A DNA stretch of 64,000 bases from JAKVBH01 sp049800955 (GCF_049800955.1 NZ_JBNAGA010000001.1:248001-312000), one strand, 5' to 3'. Numbered from the stretch's first letter, positions 49,198-58,985 are shown. Made by a program: numbers and translations. Notes: generated by a model from the sequence alone, not told the origin.

Positions 49198-50067
49198 ATG
49201 GATAACTGGGATGAAGTGCGCACGGCATATTACGTGGTTAGGGAAGGGACGGTCAGCGGTGCTGCCGATGCCTTGGGCGTGCATCATGCGACCGTGATCC
49301 GCCATATCGATGCCCTCGAAGACAGGCTCGGTGTCAAACTGTTTCAACGCCACGCGCGGGGGTATACGCCAACAGAAGCCGGTGAGGATCTCGCGCGCGT
49401 GGCCCGGACGACGGACGATCAACTGTCACAACTGGGCGGCAGGCTTCGGGGCCGGGGCGAAGATGTCACGGGAGAGCTCGTGGTGACGTCTCTGTCGCTT
49501 CTGGCGGATGTGCTTGTGCCGCTTCTGGCAGAGTTCCAAAAAGAACGGCCCCGGATCAGGCTGCGGTATCTGGCCGGAGAGCAGCTCGCCCGGTTGGAAT
49601 ATGGCGAAGCGCATGTTGCGATCCGCGCGGGCAGCGTCGCGCCAGATCAACCTGACAATGTCGTCCAGCACTTCACGAAACACAGCTTCGGCCTCTTTGC
49701 GACCGAAGACTATCTCGCGCCCTTTGGCGATAACCGTGATCTCAGCAAGATGCAGTTTGTGGGGCCAGATGATCCGAAGCCACGTGCGCCAGCCTATCGC
49801 TGGTTGATTGAGACGGTCGATGAAAACCAGATCATTTTTCGGACGGACAACCGACAAGCGGCGCAGGCCGCAATTCGTGCAGGCGTGGGCGTCGGCTTCT
49901 ATACCCCCTGGGAAGCGCGCGATCACAAGCTGGTCGAAGTGATGCCGCCGCTCGAGAGCTGGTCTGCTTCGTTCTGGCTCGTGACCCATGTCGATTTGCA
50001 CAGAACGCCCAAAGTTCAGGCATTGCTGCAATTCCTGAAAGCAAATGTGGCCGCGTTCGAACTTTGA
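49198..50067 (+). CDS. LysR-family transcriptional regulator
   Basis: 289 residues from the ATG at 49198 (GGGAG six bases upstream); ATG at 49195 also fits. N-terminal winged HTH (EGTVSGAADALGVHHATVIRHI, followed by LGVKLFQRHARGYTPTEAG) and a periplasmic-binding-like effector domain from about 90. Likely regulator of azoR, to which it is divergent. Effector unknown, perhaps an electrophilic quinone. Confidence 0.88.
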   Translation: MDNWDEVRTAYYVVREGTVSGAADALGVHHATVIRHIDALEDRLGVKLFQRHARGYTPTEAGEDLARVARTTDDQLSQLGGRLRGRGEDVTGELVVTSLSLLADVLVPLLAEFQKERPRIRLRYLAGEQLARLEYGEAHVAIRAGSVAPDQPDNVVQHFTKHSFGLFATEDYLAPFGDNRDLSKMQFVGPDDPKPRAPAYRWLIETVDENQIIFRTDNRQAAQAAIRAGVGVGFYTPWEARDHKLVEVMPPLESWSASFWLVTHVDLHRTPKVQALLQFLKANVAAFEL

Positions 50068-50188
50068 GGGGAACGCGCCCCTGCTTTTCCCAGTGAGTTC
50101 GCACCCGCCCCGTCGTAGTTTGAGGCAGACGAGGCCATTGTGTTGTAAGTGCTGGTACCGGTGTGTGTTCTAATGGCGTCATAAGCCG

Positions 50189-50542
50189 TCAAGGTGTGTC
50201 GCGTAATAGTGTGGCCTCGTCTTCCCCCAGTTCCGTTTCGAGAAATCGCTCAAACGCATCGAGATGGACAGGCTCGAATTGCCCGAAGCTTTGCATCCAG
50301 ACTGAAGCCGCGCGCAGCGCGTCGGGCTCGAGTTTGCACCATTTCACGCGGCCCCGCTTCTCCTGAGAAATCAGCCCGGCCCGTGTGAGGATGGTGAGAT
50401 GCTTTGAGACAGCCGCCAGCGACATATCAAACGGTTCCGCCACATCCGTGACTGCCATGTCATCCTCCAGCAACATGGTCAGGATATGGCGGCGCGTCGG
50501 ATCCCCCAGCGCGGCAAAAACGATATCAAGCGTATCTGACAT
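50189..50542 (-). CDS. ArsR/SmtB-type winged-helix regulator
   Basis: 117 residues from the ATG at 50542. FAALGDPTRRHILTMLLE and FDMSLAAVSKHLTILTRAGL are the ArsR HTH; no metal-binding CxC is seen, so it belongs to the group that senses other signals (often regulating SRPBCC or transport genes). No target gene is adjacent: it lies between LysR and the ATP synthase cluster, reading toward LysR. The frame upstream to 50578 is a plausible longer form. Confidence 0.85.
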   Translation of the reverse strand: MSDTLDIVFAALGDPTRRHILTMLLEDDMAVTDVAEPFDMSLAAVSKHLTILTRAGLISQEKRGRVKWCKLEPDALRAASVWMQSFGQFEPVHLDAFERFLETELGEDEATLLRDTP

Positions 50543-50715
50543 GGCACCCGTGATGGGGCAGGGCTTCGGGTTCGTCAACCGATTGGTTGAATATGCTGTT
50601 TTGCAGCATCTGCGCCCTCAGGTGGGGGCTGCGGTAAAGCATGAAGCAGATATGACCCAACAAAAGTGTTTAAATACAGATATTTAGGATGCGTCATCCT
50701 GTGCTCCGCGCTTTC

Positions 50716-50744
50716 TTGACTCTGAGGCGTGGGAGACATAGCAA
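50716..50744 (+). promoter_or_regulatory. Candidate promoter of the atpI-B-E-b'-b operon
   Basis: TTGACT (50716-50721), 17 bases, TAGCAA (50739-50744), 31 bases before the atpI start. The -35 is good, the -10 weak. An AGGATG/CATCCT repeat (50686-50700) lies just upstream. Confidence 0.5.
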
Positions 50745-50775
50745 CCTGTCCAAAGCTTCAACGCTGGAGGGGCGC

Positions 50776-51111
50776 GTGACGGACACCGAGACGAAGGACC
50801 GGCTACGTGCACTTGAGGCGCGGATCGAGGCTCAAAAGGCCAAGGATGCGCCCAAACCGCACCAGGAGGAGCATTATTCTCAGGCGCAACTGGCCTGGCG
50901 AATGGTTATCGAGCTGGTGTCCGGATTGGGGATTGGCTTTGGCATCGGATACGGGTTGGACATCCTCTTTGGAACGCAACCCTTCCTCATGGTGCTGTTT
51001 ATATTCTTGGGGCTTGCGGCTGGCGTCAAAACGATGATGCGCACCGCACAGGAAGCCCAGACAAAGACGGAAGCGCGCGCAAGCGCAGAGGAGACGCAGA
51101 ATGGCGACTGA
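50776..51111 (+). CDS. atpI: ATP synthase protein I (AtpI/AtpZ-type)
   Basis: 111 residues from a GTG at 50776, six bases after GGAGG. A helical acidic N-terminus (RLRALEARIEAQKAKDA), two membrane spans at about 40-60 and 68-85 (ELVSGLGIGFGIGYGLDILFG, split here) and a charged tail. AtpI helps c-ring assembly and Mg2+ handling. It overlaps atpB by 11 bases. Confidence 0.87.
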   Translation: MTDTETKDRLRALEARIEAQKAKDAPKPHQEEHYSQAQLAWRMVIELVSGLGIGFGIGYGLDILFGTQPFLMVLFIFLGLAAGVKTMMRTAQEAQTKTEARASAEETQNGD

Positions 51112-51856
51112 GGCAAACGGCGAAGGCGGCGGTCTTGTTTTCCACCCGATGGACCAGTTTATTGTCAAACCCCTGTTTGGCGATGGTCCGGTGGGCATGT
51201 TCACAGTGACAAATCTGACGCTTTGGCTGGCTCTGGCCGTTGTCTGCACGATTGGCCTGATGGTGATCGGGACAGCCGGTCGTGGCATCATCCCGAGCCG
51301 CGTTCAATCGGTGGCCGAACTGGCCTACGGATTCGTTTACAAGATGATTGAAGACGTGACCGGCAAAGACGCTGTGAAGTACTTCCCCTACATCTTCACT
51401 CTCTTCATCTTCATCCTGTTTTCCAATTTCCTGGCGCTCATCCCGATGTCCTACTCGCCGACATCCATGATCGCAGTGACATCGATCCTGGGCTTCGGCG
51501 TCTTTATCGCTGTCACCGTGCTGGGCTTCGTGAAAAACGGTGCATCGTTCCTGAGCCTCTTCTGGGTTTCAAGCGCACCCATGGCGCTGCGCCCGATCCT
51601 CGCTGTGATCGAGCTGATTTCGTACTTCGTGCGCCCCGTGAGCCATTCCATTCGATTGGCGGGCAACATCATGGCGGGCCACGCGGTTCTAAAGGTGTTC
51701 GCAGGCTTCGCGGCCATCACTGCCGTCGCGCCACTGGCCTTGATCGGCATCGTGGGCATCTACGCGCTGGAGGTCCTCGTGTCCTTTATCCAGGCCTACG
51801 TGTTCACGATCCTCACATGCGTCTACCTCAAGGACGCGCTGCATCCGCATCACTAA
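51101..51856 (+). CDS. atpB: F0 ATP synthase subunit a
   Basis: 251 residues, about five membrane spans. SHSIRLAGNIMAGH near 184 has the essential Arg that acts on the c-ring; PYIFTLFIFILFSNFLALIP is an early span. The stator half-channel protein for protons. Second gene of the F0 cluster. Confidence 0.96.
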   Translation: MATEANGEGGGLVFHPMDQFIVKPLFGDGPVGMFTVTNLTLWLALAVVCTIGLMVIGTAGRGIIPSRVQSVAELAYGFVYKMIEDVTGKDAVKYFPYIFTLFIFILFSNFLALIPMSYSPTSMIAVTSILGFGVFIAVTVLGFVKNGASFLSLFWVSSAPMALRPILAVIELISYFVRPVSHSIRLAGNIMAGHAVLKVFAGFAAITAVAPLALIGIVGIYALEVLVSFIQAYVFTILTCVYLKDALHPHH

Positions 51857-51934
51857 TTCACCAGACGCGCGGCACCGGCCTGTCATGGGTTAGCGTCGCA
51901 CAAGCTAAACTTCCAATCGTAAGGAGATACCACC

Positions 51935-52159
51935 ATGGAAGGTCAACTCGCACATATCGGCGCAGGTCTCGCAGCAATCGGTTCCGGCGCAGCCGCAATC
52001 GGTGTGGGCAATGTTGCTGGCAACTTCCTCGCCGGCGCGCTGCGCAACCCCTCGGCCGCTCCCGGCCAAACAGCTACTCTCTTCATCGGCATCGCCTTCG
52101 CCGAGGCTCTGGGCATCTTCGCCTTCCTCGTCGCGCTGCTGCTGATGTTTGCCGTCTAA
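51935..52159 (+). CDS. atpE: F0 ATP synthase subunit c
   Basis: 74 residues, a two-helix hairpin: GAGLAAIGSGAAAIGVGNVAG, polar loop RNPSAAPG, then the outer helix with the proton-carrying Glu in IAFAEALGIFAF. About ten copies form the rotor ring. AAGGAG ribosome site before ATG. Confidence 0.97.
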   Translation: MEGQLAHIGAGLAAIGSGAAAIGVGNVAGNFLAGALRNPSAAPGQTATLFIGIAFAEALGIFAFLVALLLMFAV

Positions 52160-52252
52160 GCTAGAGCTTACGGATCCTTACGTTGGGCGGGCCAGCCATC
52201 TGGTCCGCCCGTGTAAACCCAAAAGTCTCAGTAAGTTCTGACGGAGGACATC

Positions 52253-52804
52253 ATGGCAACCGAGCCATATCAGGAAGAGCTCGCAGGCGCATGCGTCGGC
52301 CCGAATGGGTCCGCGATTGGCATGCCCCAGCTCTGCGTCGATTGGATGGGCAACCAGGTTTTCTGGCTTGTCATCACGCTGATCGTGATCTTTTTTGTCC
52401 TGTCACGGGTTGCCTTGCCGCGTATCGCGGCGGTGCTGGCCGAACGTCAGGGCACGATTACAAACGACCTGTCCCAGGCTGAAGAGCTGAAGCGTCAGGC
52501 GGAAGAGGCCGAAGCGGCCTACAACAAGGCGCTGGCGGATGCCCGTGCCGAAGCACAGAATATTGTCGCTGAAACCCGCGCGGAAATCGCGGCGGATTTG
52601 CAAGCGGCGACGGACAAGGCAGACGCTGAGATCGCAGCAAAGGCAGCCGAGTCCGAGAAAGCCATCGCTGACATTCGCGCCTCCGCCATGGAGAACGTCT
52701 CAGTGGTCGCAAAAGATACGGCGGCAGCCATCATCGAAGCGCTTGGCGGTAAAGCTGACGCAAAGGCCATCGATGCGGCCGTGGCTGCCAAGGTGAAGGG
52801 GTAA
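52253..52804 (+). CDS. F0 ATP synthase subunit b'
   Basis: 183 residues. N-terminal about 30 residues precede a membrane span (FWLVITLIVIFFVLSRVAL), followed by a long Ala/Glu/Lys-rich helix for the peripheral stalk. The presence of both b and b' is typical of photosynthetic bacteria and Rhodobacterales. Confidence 0.93.
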   Translation: MATEPYQEELAGACVGPNGSAIGMPQLCVDWMGNQVFWLVITLIVIFFVLSRVALPRIAAVLAERQGTITNDLSQAEELKRQAEEAEAAYNKALADARAEAQNIVAETRAEIAADLQAATDKADAEIAAKAAESEKAIADIRASAMENVSVVAKDTAAAIIEALGGKADAKAIDAAVAAKVKG

Positions 52805-52808
52805 CAAG

Positions 52809-53372
52809 ATGCGCGTATTGACGACATTGGCGCTCATCGCCGCTGCCGGGCCCGCTTTGGCCGCCGGCAAGGACAAGCCCTTCTTCTCGTTGGCCAACAC
52901 GGACTTTGTGGTCCTGATCGGTTTCCTGCTTTTCGTGGGCGTCCTGCTGTACTTCAAAGTCTTCCCGACCTTGGGCGGCATGCTCGACAAACGGGCCGAA
53001 GGGATCCGCAACGATCTCGACGAAGCCCGCGCGATCCGCGAGGAAGCGCAAACCCTGCTGGCGTCGTATGAGCGCAAGCAGCAAGAAGTTCAGGAACAGG
53101 CGGATCGCATTGTAGCCGCCGCCAAGTCCGAAGCTTCCGCCGCGGCAGAGCAGGCCAAGGAAGATCTGAAAGCCTCCATCGCGCGCCGTTTGGCCGCTGC
53201 GGAAGAGCAATTGGCCTCGGCTGAAGCGTCTGCCGTAAAGGATGTTCGCGACACAGCCGCAACCATTGCCGTTGCTGCCGCTCAGGAGGTTGTTGCAGGC
53301 CAGCTGACCGCCAAAGATGGTGCAGCCCTGATTGACGATGCGATCCAGCACGTGGGTGCTCGGCTTCAGTAA
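52809..53372 (+). CDS. atpF: F0 ATP synthase subunit b
   Basis: 187 residues: a signal-like hydrophobic N-terminus (MRVLTTLALIAAAGPALAAG), a second span at about 30-50 (FVVLIGFLLFVGVLLYFKVF), and a long coiled-coil helix. It joins F0 to F1 with b'. Only 4 bases separate it from the b' gene. F1 genes are elsewhere, as in other alphaproteobacteria. Confidence 0.93.
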   Translation: MRVLTTLALIAAAGPALAAGKDKPFFSLANTDFVVLIGFLLFVGVLLYFKVFPTLGGMLDKRAEGIRNDLDEARAIREEAQTLLASYERKQQEVQEQADRIVAAAKSEASAAAEQAKEDLKASIARRLAAAEEQLASAEASAVKDVRDTAATIAVAAAQEVVAGQLTAKDGAALIDDAIQHVGARLQ

Positions 53373-53398
53373 GACAGAATTCAGTTTCTCAAGAAAAA

Positions 53399-53427
53399 GG
53401 CCCGGGCGATGCGTCCGGGCCTTTTTT
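53399..53427. terminator. Bidirectional intrinsic terminator between atpF and topA
   Basis: GGCCCGG (53399-53405) pairs with CCGGGCC (53415-53421); T6 follows on the plus strand and a run of A residues precedes it, giving T5 on the minus strand. It ends both the ATP synthase and the convergent topA transcript. Confidence 0.88.
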
Positions 53428-53445
53428 CGTGGGGCGGAGAAAAGA

Positions 53446-56088
53446 TCAGCTGTCCTTGGCCGCAGGCTTCTTTTTGGCCGCAGGCTTCTTCTTTGCCGCC
53501 GGCTTTTTCTTGGGTGCCGCTTTCTTGCGTCCGCCTTTCTTGGCGGCTTTCTCGGCAATCAGCGCCGTCGCCATTTCCACGGTCACGTCCTCAGGCTTCA
53601 CATCCTTGGGAAGCGTTGCGTTGACCTTTTCCCATTTGATGTAGGCCCCGTAGCGGCCATCCATGATATTGATCGGACCGCCATCATCGGGATGCTCACC
53701 CAGTTCGCGCAACGGCTTGGCCGCGGCACCACCGCCGCGGCGACCCGGATTCGCGCGCTTTTCCGCCAGAAGTTCAACGGCACGGTTCATGCCCACCTCG
53801 AACACATCGTTCGGATCCTTGAGATTGGCGTAGACAGGCTTCGCGTCTTCGGGCCCTTGGTGCATGATATACGGCCCAAAGCGACCGAAGTTTGACTTGA
53901 TCATGCCGCCCTCGGGATGCTCCCCGATTTCCCGGGGCAAGCTGAGCAAGGTGAGCGCCTTGGCGAGGTCCATGTCATCCTTGGACCAACCGCGCGGCAA
54001 GGATGCGCGCGGGGGTTTCTTGTTCTCCGGCGTGGGTTCGCCGCGCTGCACATAGGGTCCAAAGCGGCCCGACTTCAGCCAAATCTCATCACCGCCGTCT
54101 TCGCCCAGAAGCCGCTCGTCACCATCTGCACCCTCACCCGCAATCGGGCGCGTGTAGGTGCATTCCGGATAATTTCCACAGCCGACGAAACCGCCCGTCT
54201 TGGACGTCTTGAGGTGAAGCTGTCCGTTTCCGCATTTCGGGCAGACGCGCGGGTCTGACCCATCCTCGCGGGGCGGATACAATTGCGGCGCAAGCGCGTC
54301 ATCCAAAACATCAAGGACCTCAGAGATCCGCAGATCGGAGGCTTCTGTCACGGCGGCATGAAAATCGCGCCAGAACTTCTGCAACAATTCCTTGTAGTCG
54401 GCTTCACCCGCGCTGACATGATCAAGCTGGTCTTCGAGACCGGCGGTGAAATCATATTCCACATAGCGGCGGAAGAAGTTCATCAGGAAATGCGTGACGA
54501 TCCGGCCTTTGTCTTCGGGGAAAAGCCGGTTCTTGTCCTTGCGAACGTATTCGCGGTCCTGAATCGTCGTCACAATGGAGGCATAGGTGGACGGGCGCCC
54601 GATCCCCAACTCTTCCATGCGCTTGACAAGGGTCGCCTCAGTATAGCGGGGCGGGGGTTGGGTATGGTGCTGCTGGGCCAGGACGGCCTCGTTTTCGGCC
54701 AGAACGGCTGCACCGTTTTCCTTGGCCTTCGCGGCATCTGCGCTCAAAGCGGCCCGGAATTTGGCCGGCTCGCCCTTGTCTATCTGGGGCAGGATGCGGT
54801 CATCGTCCTCGACAACATCATCCCGGCCTTCCTCGTAGACCTTCAAAAAGCCCTCAAAGAGGATCCGCTGGCCCGTCGCGCGCAGGCCCACCTGACCGTC
54901 CTCCGACAGGACATCGACAGTTGTCCGCTCCAGCTTCGCGCCTGCCATCTGACAGGCCATCGTCCGCTTCCAGATCAGATCGTAGAGCTTGCGTTGATCT
55001 GCGTCTTGCAGTTTGAGGTCCGTCGCATCGCGCATCATATCCGTTGGGCGGATACATTCATGGGCCTCTTGCGCGTTCTTGGCCTTGTTTTTGTAGACAC
55101 GCGGGCTCTCGGGCACAAAATTCGCGCCATAGCGCTCCTTGATGGCGTCGCGCGTCCCGGCGACTGCCTCGGGCGCCATGTCGATCCCGTCGGTCCGCAT
55201 ATAGGTGATGTGGCCAGCCTCGTAGAGACGCTGAGCCGCGTTCATCGTTTGCCGCGCGCCCATGCCGAACTTGCGGCTGGCTTCCTGCTGAAGCGTGGAT
55301 GTCATGAAAGGCGGCGAGGGGTTGCGGGAGGTCGGCTTGGCCTCAACGGAATCGACGCGCAACGTACGTGAGGTCACAGCCTGCACGGCCAGTTCAGCCG
55401 CAGTCGCGGTCTCGATGTCGTAGCGGTCCAGCTTTTTTCCGCCCAGGATCGTCAACCGGGCTTCATATCCTTGTCCGCGGGGCGTCTCAAACGCCGCCTT
55501 GACCGACCAGTATTCGCGCGGATTGAAGGCTTCGATCTCCATCTCGCGCTCAACGATAAGACGCAGGCAGACAGACTGGACGCGTCCAGCAGACCGTGCG
55601 CCCGGCAGTTTCCGCCACAGCACCGGCGACAGGTTGAAGCCCACAAGATAGTCCAACGCGCGTCGTGCCAGGTAAGCCTCGACCAAAGGCGCATCAATCT
55701 CGCGCGGATTCTGCATTGCTTCGGTGACGGCGGTCTTCGTGATCGCGTTGAAGACCACGCGGCTCACGGGCGTGTCTTTCTTGATCGCGCGCCGCTTGCG
55801 CAGGGCCTCCTCGAGGTGCCACGAGATGGCCTCTCCCTCGCGATCAGGGTCTGTTGCGAGAATCAGCGCGTTGTCATCTTTGAGCGCTTCGGCGATCGCG
55901 GAGACGTGCTTGCGCGAGTCATTGGCGATCTCCCATTTCATTTCGAAATCGGCCTCCGGATTGACGGACCCGTCCTTTGGAGGCAAATCGCGCACGTGGC
56001 CGTAAGACGCCAGCACAACATAGTCAGAGCCCAAATATTTGTTAATTGTCTTGGCTTTAGCCGGGGACTCAACAACAACGACTGGCAT
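53446..56088 (-). CDS. topA: DNA topoisomerase I
   Basis: 880 residues. TOPRIM domain at the start (VVVESPAKAKTINKYLG), LATDPDREGEAISWHL, the catalytic Tyr in HITYMRTDGIDM, and RPSTYASIVTTIQDR. One four-Cys zinc finger (CPKCGNGQLH...GCGNYPEC near 590) is followed by topo C-terminal repeats. The tail is a Lys/Ala/Pro-rich run of KKPAAK units that probably holds DNA. It relaxes negative supercoils. Downstream of dprA in the same direction, with about 97 bases between. Confidence 0.96.
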   Translation of the reverse strand: MPVVVVESPAKAKTINKYLGSDYVVLASYGHVRDLPPKDGSVNPEADFEMKWEIANDSRKHVSAIAEALKDDNALILATDPDREGEAISWHLEEALRKRRAIKKDTPVSRVVFNAITKTAVTEAMQNPREIDAPLVEAYLARRALDYLVGFNLSPVLWRKLPGARSAGRVQSVCLRLIVEREMEIEAFNPREYWSVKAAFETPRGQGYEARLTILGGKKLDRYDIETATAAELAVQAVTSRTLRVDSVEAKPTSRNPSPPFMTSTLQQEASRKFGMGARQTMNAAQRLYEAGHITYMRTDGIDMAPEAVAGTRDAIKERYGANFVPESPRVYKNKAKNAQEAHECIRPTDMMRDATDLKLQDADQRKLYDLIWKRTMACQMAGAKLERTTVDVLSEDGQVGLRATGQRILFEGFLKVYEEGRDDVVEDDDRILPQIDKGEPAKFRAALSADAAKAKENGAAVLAENEAVLAQQHHTQPPPRYTEATLVKRMEELGIGRPSTYASIVTTIQDREYVRKDKNRLFPEDKGRIVTHFLMNFFRRYVEYDFTAGLEDQLDHVSAGEADYKELLQKFWRDFHAAVTEASDLRISEVLDVLDDALAPQLYPPREDGSDPRVCPKCGNGQLHLKTSKTGGFVGCGNYPECTYTRPIAGEGADGDERLLGEDGGDEIWLKSGRFGPYVQRGEPTPENKKPPRASLPRGWSKDDMDLAKALTLLSLPREIGEHPEGGMIKSNFGRFGPYIMHQGPEDAKPVYANLKDPNDVFEVGMNRAVELLAEKRANPGRRGGGAAAKPLRELGEHPDDGGPINIMDGRYGAYIKWEKVNATLPKDVKPEDVTVEMATALIAEKAAKKGGRKKAAPKKKPAAKKKPAAKKKPAAKDS

Positions 56089-56185
56089 TAAGAGGGCCTC
56101 ATAAATGGGTCAGTGACATGGCGCGTATGGCGGCGCAACATGTGGTACGCAAGAGGGAATTGTCAACGCGCGACCGGTTGTCCGT

Positions 56186-57316
56186 CTAGTTGAGACGACG
56201 CACGACACCGCCCGTTGCACGTTCGACATACCCTTCCAATTCAAGATCCGTGAGCTGTTCGGTGACCACATTTGCAGGCATGTCGAGGCTACGGATCAGC
56301 TGATCTTCGGCCATGGGGGCGGGGGCAAGTCGCGCGAGGATCTCGCCATGGAGCTGAGCCGTCTGGCGCAGATTTTGTTGCGGGGCAGGGGCCTCGATCG
56401 GGGGCGAGGTCGTATCGGGCGCCAGTGTGCTGAGGGCTTCGAGGATATCATCACTATGGCGCACCAGCTTCGCTCCATCCCGGATGAGCATGTTGCATCC
56501 TGCCGCTCGGGGCTCCATCGGATGTCCCGGCACAGCCAGAACCTCCCGCCCCTGATCCAGCGCATGACGCGCCGCAATGAGGGATCCTGATTTCGCAGCA
56601 GCCTCCACAACCACCATAGCTTGCGACAGGGCCGAGATGATTCTGTTGCGCAGCGGGAAATGGCGGGCAATTGGCGTCAGGCCGATGGGTTGCTCGGAAA
56701 CGATCAGCCCATGGCTCGCGATATCTTCGCCCAGCCGCGTGTTCTCGGCTGGATAAAACACATCTACCCCTCCGGCAAAGACCGCGATTGTGCCCGTTTT
56801 CAGGGATGCGAGATGAGCGGCGGTATCAACCCCACGCGCCATACCAGAGACGATTGTAAAACCGGCACGCCCGAGATCATTGGCCAAAGCGCGTGACATG
56901 CGCGTGCCCAGAGACGACGCGTTGCGTGCGCCGACAAGTGCGATGGAGGCCGTTTGCGCAAGCTCGGTATTGCCGCGCATCCAGAGCATTGGCGGTGCGT
57001 CGTCTATCTCAGACATCTGATGTGGAAAGTCCGCTTCGCCTTGAAACACGAGCCGCGCGCCCAATCGTTCGCCGGCGCGGTATTCGCCCTCGGCGATCTG
57101 CATCGGGCAGGCGCGATATTCAAGAAGTCCTGCCGCGCGCGCGACATCGGGCAGCGCCTCGAGCGCAGCGCGCGCTGTGCCATGTTCCGAGAGGAGACGC
57201 TTGTAGGTTGAGACACCCACGCGGCGGGAACGCAAGAGGCGGAGCCGATCCAGCCGATCATCTTCCGAGGTGGGTGGGAGTAGGGGGTGAGTGGAAGAAA
57301 CTGTTTCTTCGGTCAT
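56186..57316 (-). CDS. dprA: DNA-processing protein DprA
   Basis: 376 residues from ATG 57316. The Rossmann-like core shows VGARNASSLGTRMSRALAND, then GMARGVDTAAHLASLKTGTI, and FPLRNRIISALSQAMVVVEA; a winged-helix C-terminus (MPANVVTEQLTDLELEGYVE). DprA loads RecA on incoming single-stranded DNA in natural transformation. Linked to tldD by an 84-base gap. Confidence 0.93.
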   Translation of the reverse strand: MTEETVSSTHPLLPPTSEDDRLDRLRLLRSRRVGVSTYKRLLSEHGTARAALEALPDVARAAGLLEYRACPMQIAEGEYRAGERLGARLVFQGEADFPHQMSEIDDAPPMLWMRGNTELAQTASIALVGARNASSLGTRMSRALANDLGRAGFTIVSGMARGVDTAAHLASLKTGTIAVFAGGVDVFYPAENTRLGEDIASHGLIVSEQPIGLTPIARHFPLRNRIISALSQAMVVVEAAAKSGSLIAARHALDQGREVLAVPGHPMEPRAAGCNMLIRDGAKLVRHSDDILEALSTLAPDTTSPPIEAPAPQQNLRQTAQLHGEILARLAPAPMAEDQLIRSLDMPANVVTEQLTDLELEGYVERATGGVVRRLN

Positions 57317-57400
57317 ATCCGCTCCGCCAGCTTGCTCGAATAGACCTACCCCCAAGCTGGTTAACGTAGTGTGAACAGCCGTCCCTAATTTTCCCAAACG

Positions 57401-58822
57401 TCAGGCTGAGGCACCGCCCACAGTCAATCCTCCAATCATCACAGTGGGTTGGCCGACCCCCACCGGAACCCATTGACCTTGCTTGCCGCAATTTCCCATG
57501 CCGGGGTCCAGCGCCATATCGTTGCCAAGGGCGCGAATCTGTTTCAGTGCCGTAGCGCCATCGCCGATGAGTGTGGCCCCCTTTACCGGTGCCTCGATCT
57601 TGCCGTTGCGGACGCGGTAGGCCTCGGTGCAGGAGAAAACAAACTTGCCATTTGTGATGTCAACCTGCCCGCCGCCAAAGCCAACGGCGTAGATGCCATC
57701 TTTCAAGTCGGCAACAATGTCGTCCGGCGCAGTCTCTCCGCCCAACATATATGTGTTGGTCATCCGTGGCATCGGAATGTGCGCATAGCTCTCGCGCCGA
57801 CCGTTGCCTGTCGGCTCAACTCCCATGAGCCGCGCATTCTGGCGATCTTGCATGAAGCCGACGAGAATGCCGTCCTCGATCAAGACATTCTTGCCCGAGG
57901 GCGTGCCTTCATCGTCGATTGAAATGGATCCGCGCCGGTCTGGAATGGTGCCGTCGTCCAGAACGGTCACGCCCCGTGCAGCGACCTGCTGGCCCATCAG
58001 CCCCGAAAAAGCAGAGCTGCCCTTGCGATTGAAATCGCCCTCAAGCCCGTGCCCGACAGCTTCGTGTAGCAGGATTCCCGGCCATCCCGGGCCCAGAACA
58101 ATATCCATAACGCCGGCGGGTGCGGGTAGGGCCTCGAGATTGACGCAGGCAATGCGCAGAGCCTCGCGCGCCTTCGCCTGCCAATCTGCCGGATCGAGCA
58201 ACCCATCCAGCCCGACGCGCCCGCCGCCACCGGACGTGCCGCTTTCGCGCCTGCCCTGATCTTCGACAATGATGGACACGTTGACGCGCGTCATGGGCCG
58301 GACATCGCGGGCCACGATCCCGTCAGGTCGCATGATCTCAACCTCCTGCAAAGAGGCGGCTATTGTTGCAGAGACCTGCACGACCCGTGGATCAAGGCCC
58401 CGTGCATATGCATCTATATCCCGCAGTGTCTCGACTTTGACAGGAAACGAGGCGTCGGAGATAGGGTCTTCATCAGAGTATAGCCGGGCATTCGTTGGTT
58501 TTGGCGCATCCGCAAGCACGCCGCCACCCGCTCCGACCGCCAATTGCGCGGTTTCAACGGCGCGCTTCAAGGCCGATTCGCTCAACTCCGATGAATGCGC
58601 ATAGCCGGCCACTTCGCCGCGCACTGCGCGTAGTCCAAACCCTTCTGAGGCATCATAACTGGCCGTTTTGACCCGACCGTCGTCAAACACCAAAACCTCG
58701 GAGCGACGACGTTCGAGAAAGAGCTCACCATCGTCAGCGCCGTTCGTTGCAACTTGCAGGAGCGCCAGAGCCTTGTCGCGATCCAGCGCCGTTTCAAAAG
58801 GGCGAAATTGGGAGTCTGGCAT
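57401..58822 (-). CDS. tldD: Metalloprotease TldD
   Basis: 473 residues. The zinc motif HEAVGHGLEGD near 255 and the GDFNRKGSSAFSG stretch are characteristic; the family's C-terminal conserved Cys-containing region is DPGMGNCGKQGQWVPVGVGQ. TldD/TldE cleave modified peptides such as microcin B17 and CcdA. No tldE is here. The promoter region faces ctaC and includes a perfect FNR box. Confidence 0.93.
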   Translation of the reverse strand: MPDSQFRPFETALDRDKALALLQVATNGADDGELFLERRRSEVLVFDDGRVKTASYDASEGFGLRAVRGEVAGYAHSSELSESALKRAVETAQLAVGAGGGVLADAPKPTNARLYSDEDPISDASFPVKVETLRDIDAYARGLDPRVVQVSATIAASLQEVEIMRPDGIVARDVRPMTRVNVSIIVEDQGRRESGTSGGGGRVGLDGLLDPADWQAKAREALRIACVNLEALPAPAGVMDIVLGPGWPGILLHEAVGHGLEGDFNRKGSSAFSGLMGQQVAARGVTVLDDGTIPDRRGSISIDDEGTPSGKNVLIEDGILVGFMQDRQNARLMGVEPTGNGRRESYAHIPMPRMTNTYMLGGETAPDDIVADLKDGIYAVGFGGGQVDITNGKFVFSCTEAYRVRNGKIEAPVKGATLIGDGATALKQIRALGNDMALDPGMGNCGKQGQWVPVGVGQPTVMIGGLTVGGASA

Positions 58823-58837
58823 CTTGCACCTCAGTTT

Positions 58838-58851
58838 TTGATCTAGATCAA
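58838..58851. promoter_or_regulatory. Perfect FNR/FnrL-type site between tldD and ctaC
   Basis: TTGATCTAGATCAA matches TTGAT-N4-ATCAA exactly. It is about 135 bases before the ctaC start and 16 before the tldD start, so it could act on either side. Oxygen-dependent control of the aa3 oxidase would make sense; direction of effect is not readable. Confidence 0.75.
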
Positions 58852-58985
58852 AGTGTCGCGTCTGTTTGACGCGCCGGTTCCTCTTTATCTGGAGTTAAGA
58901 ATATGGTTTTAACCCGGGGAGAGACAATGGGTGGTGCTCGCCAACCACCGAGGGAACCAACAAACGACCGATCAGGGTGTTTCGC

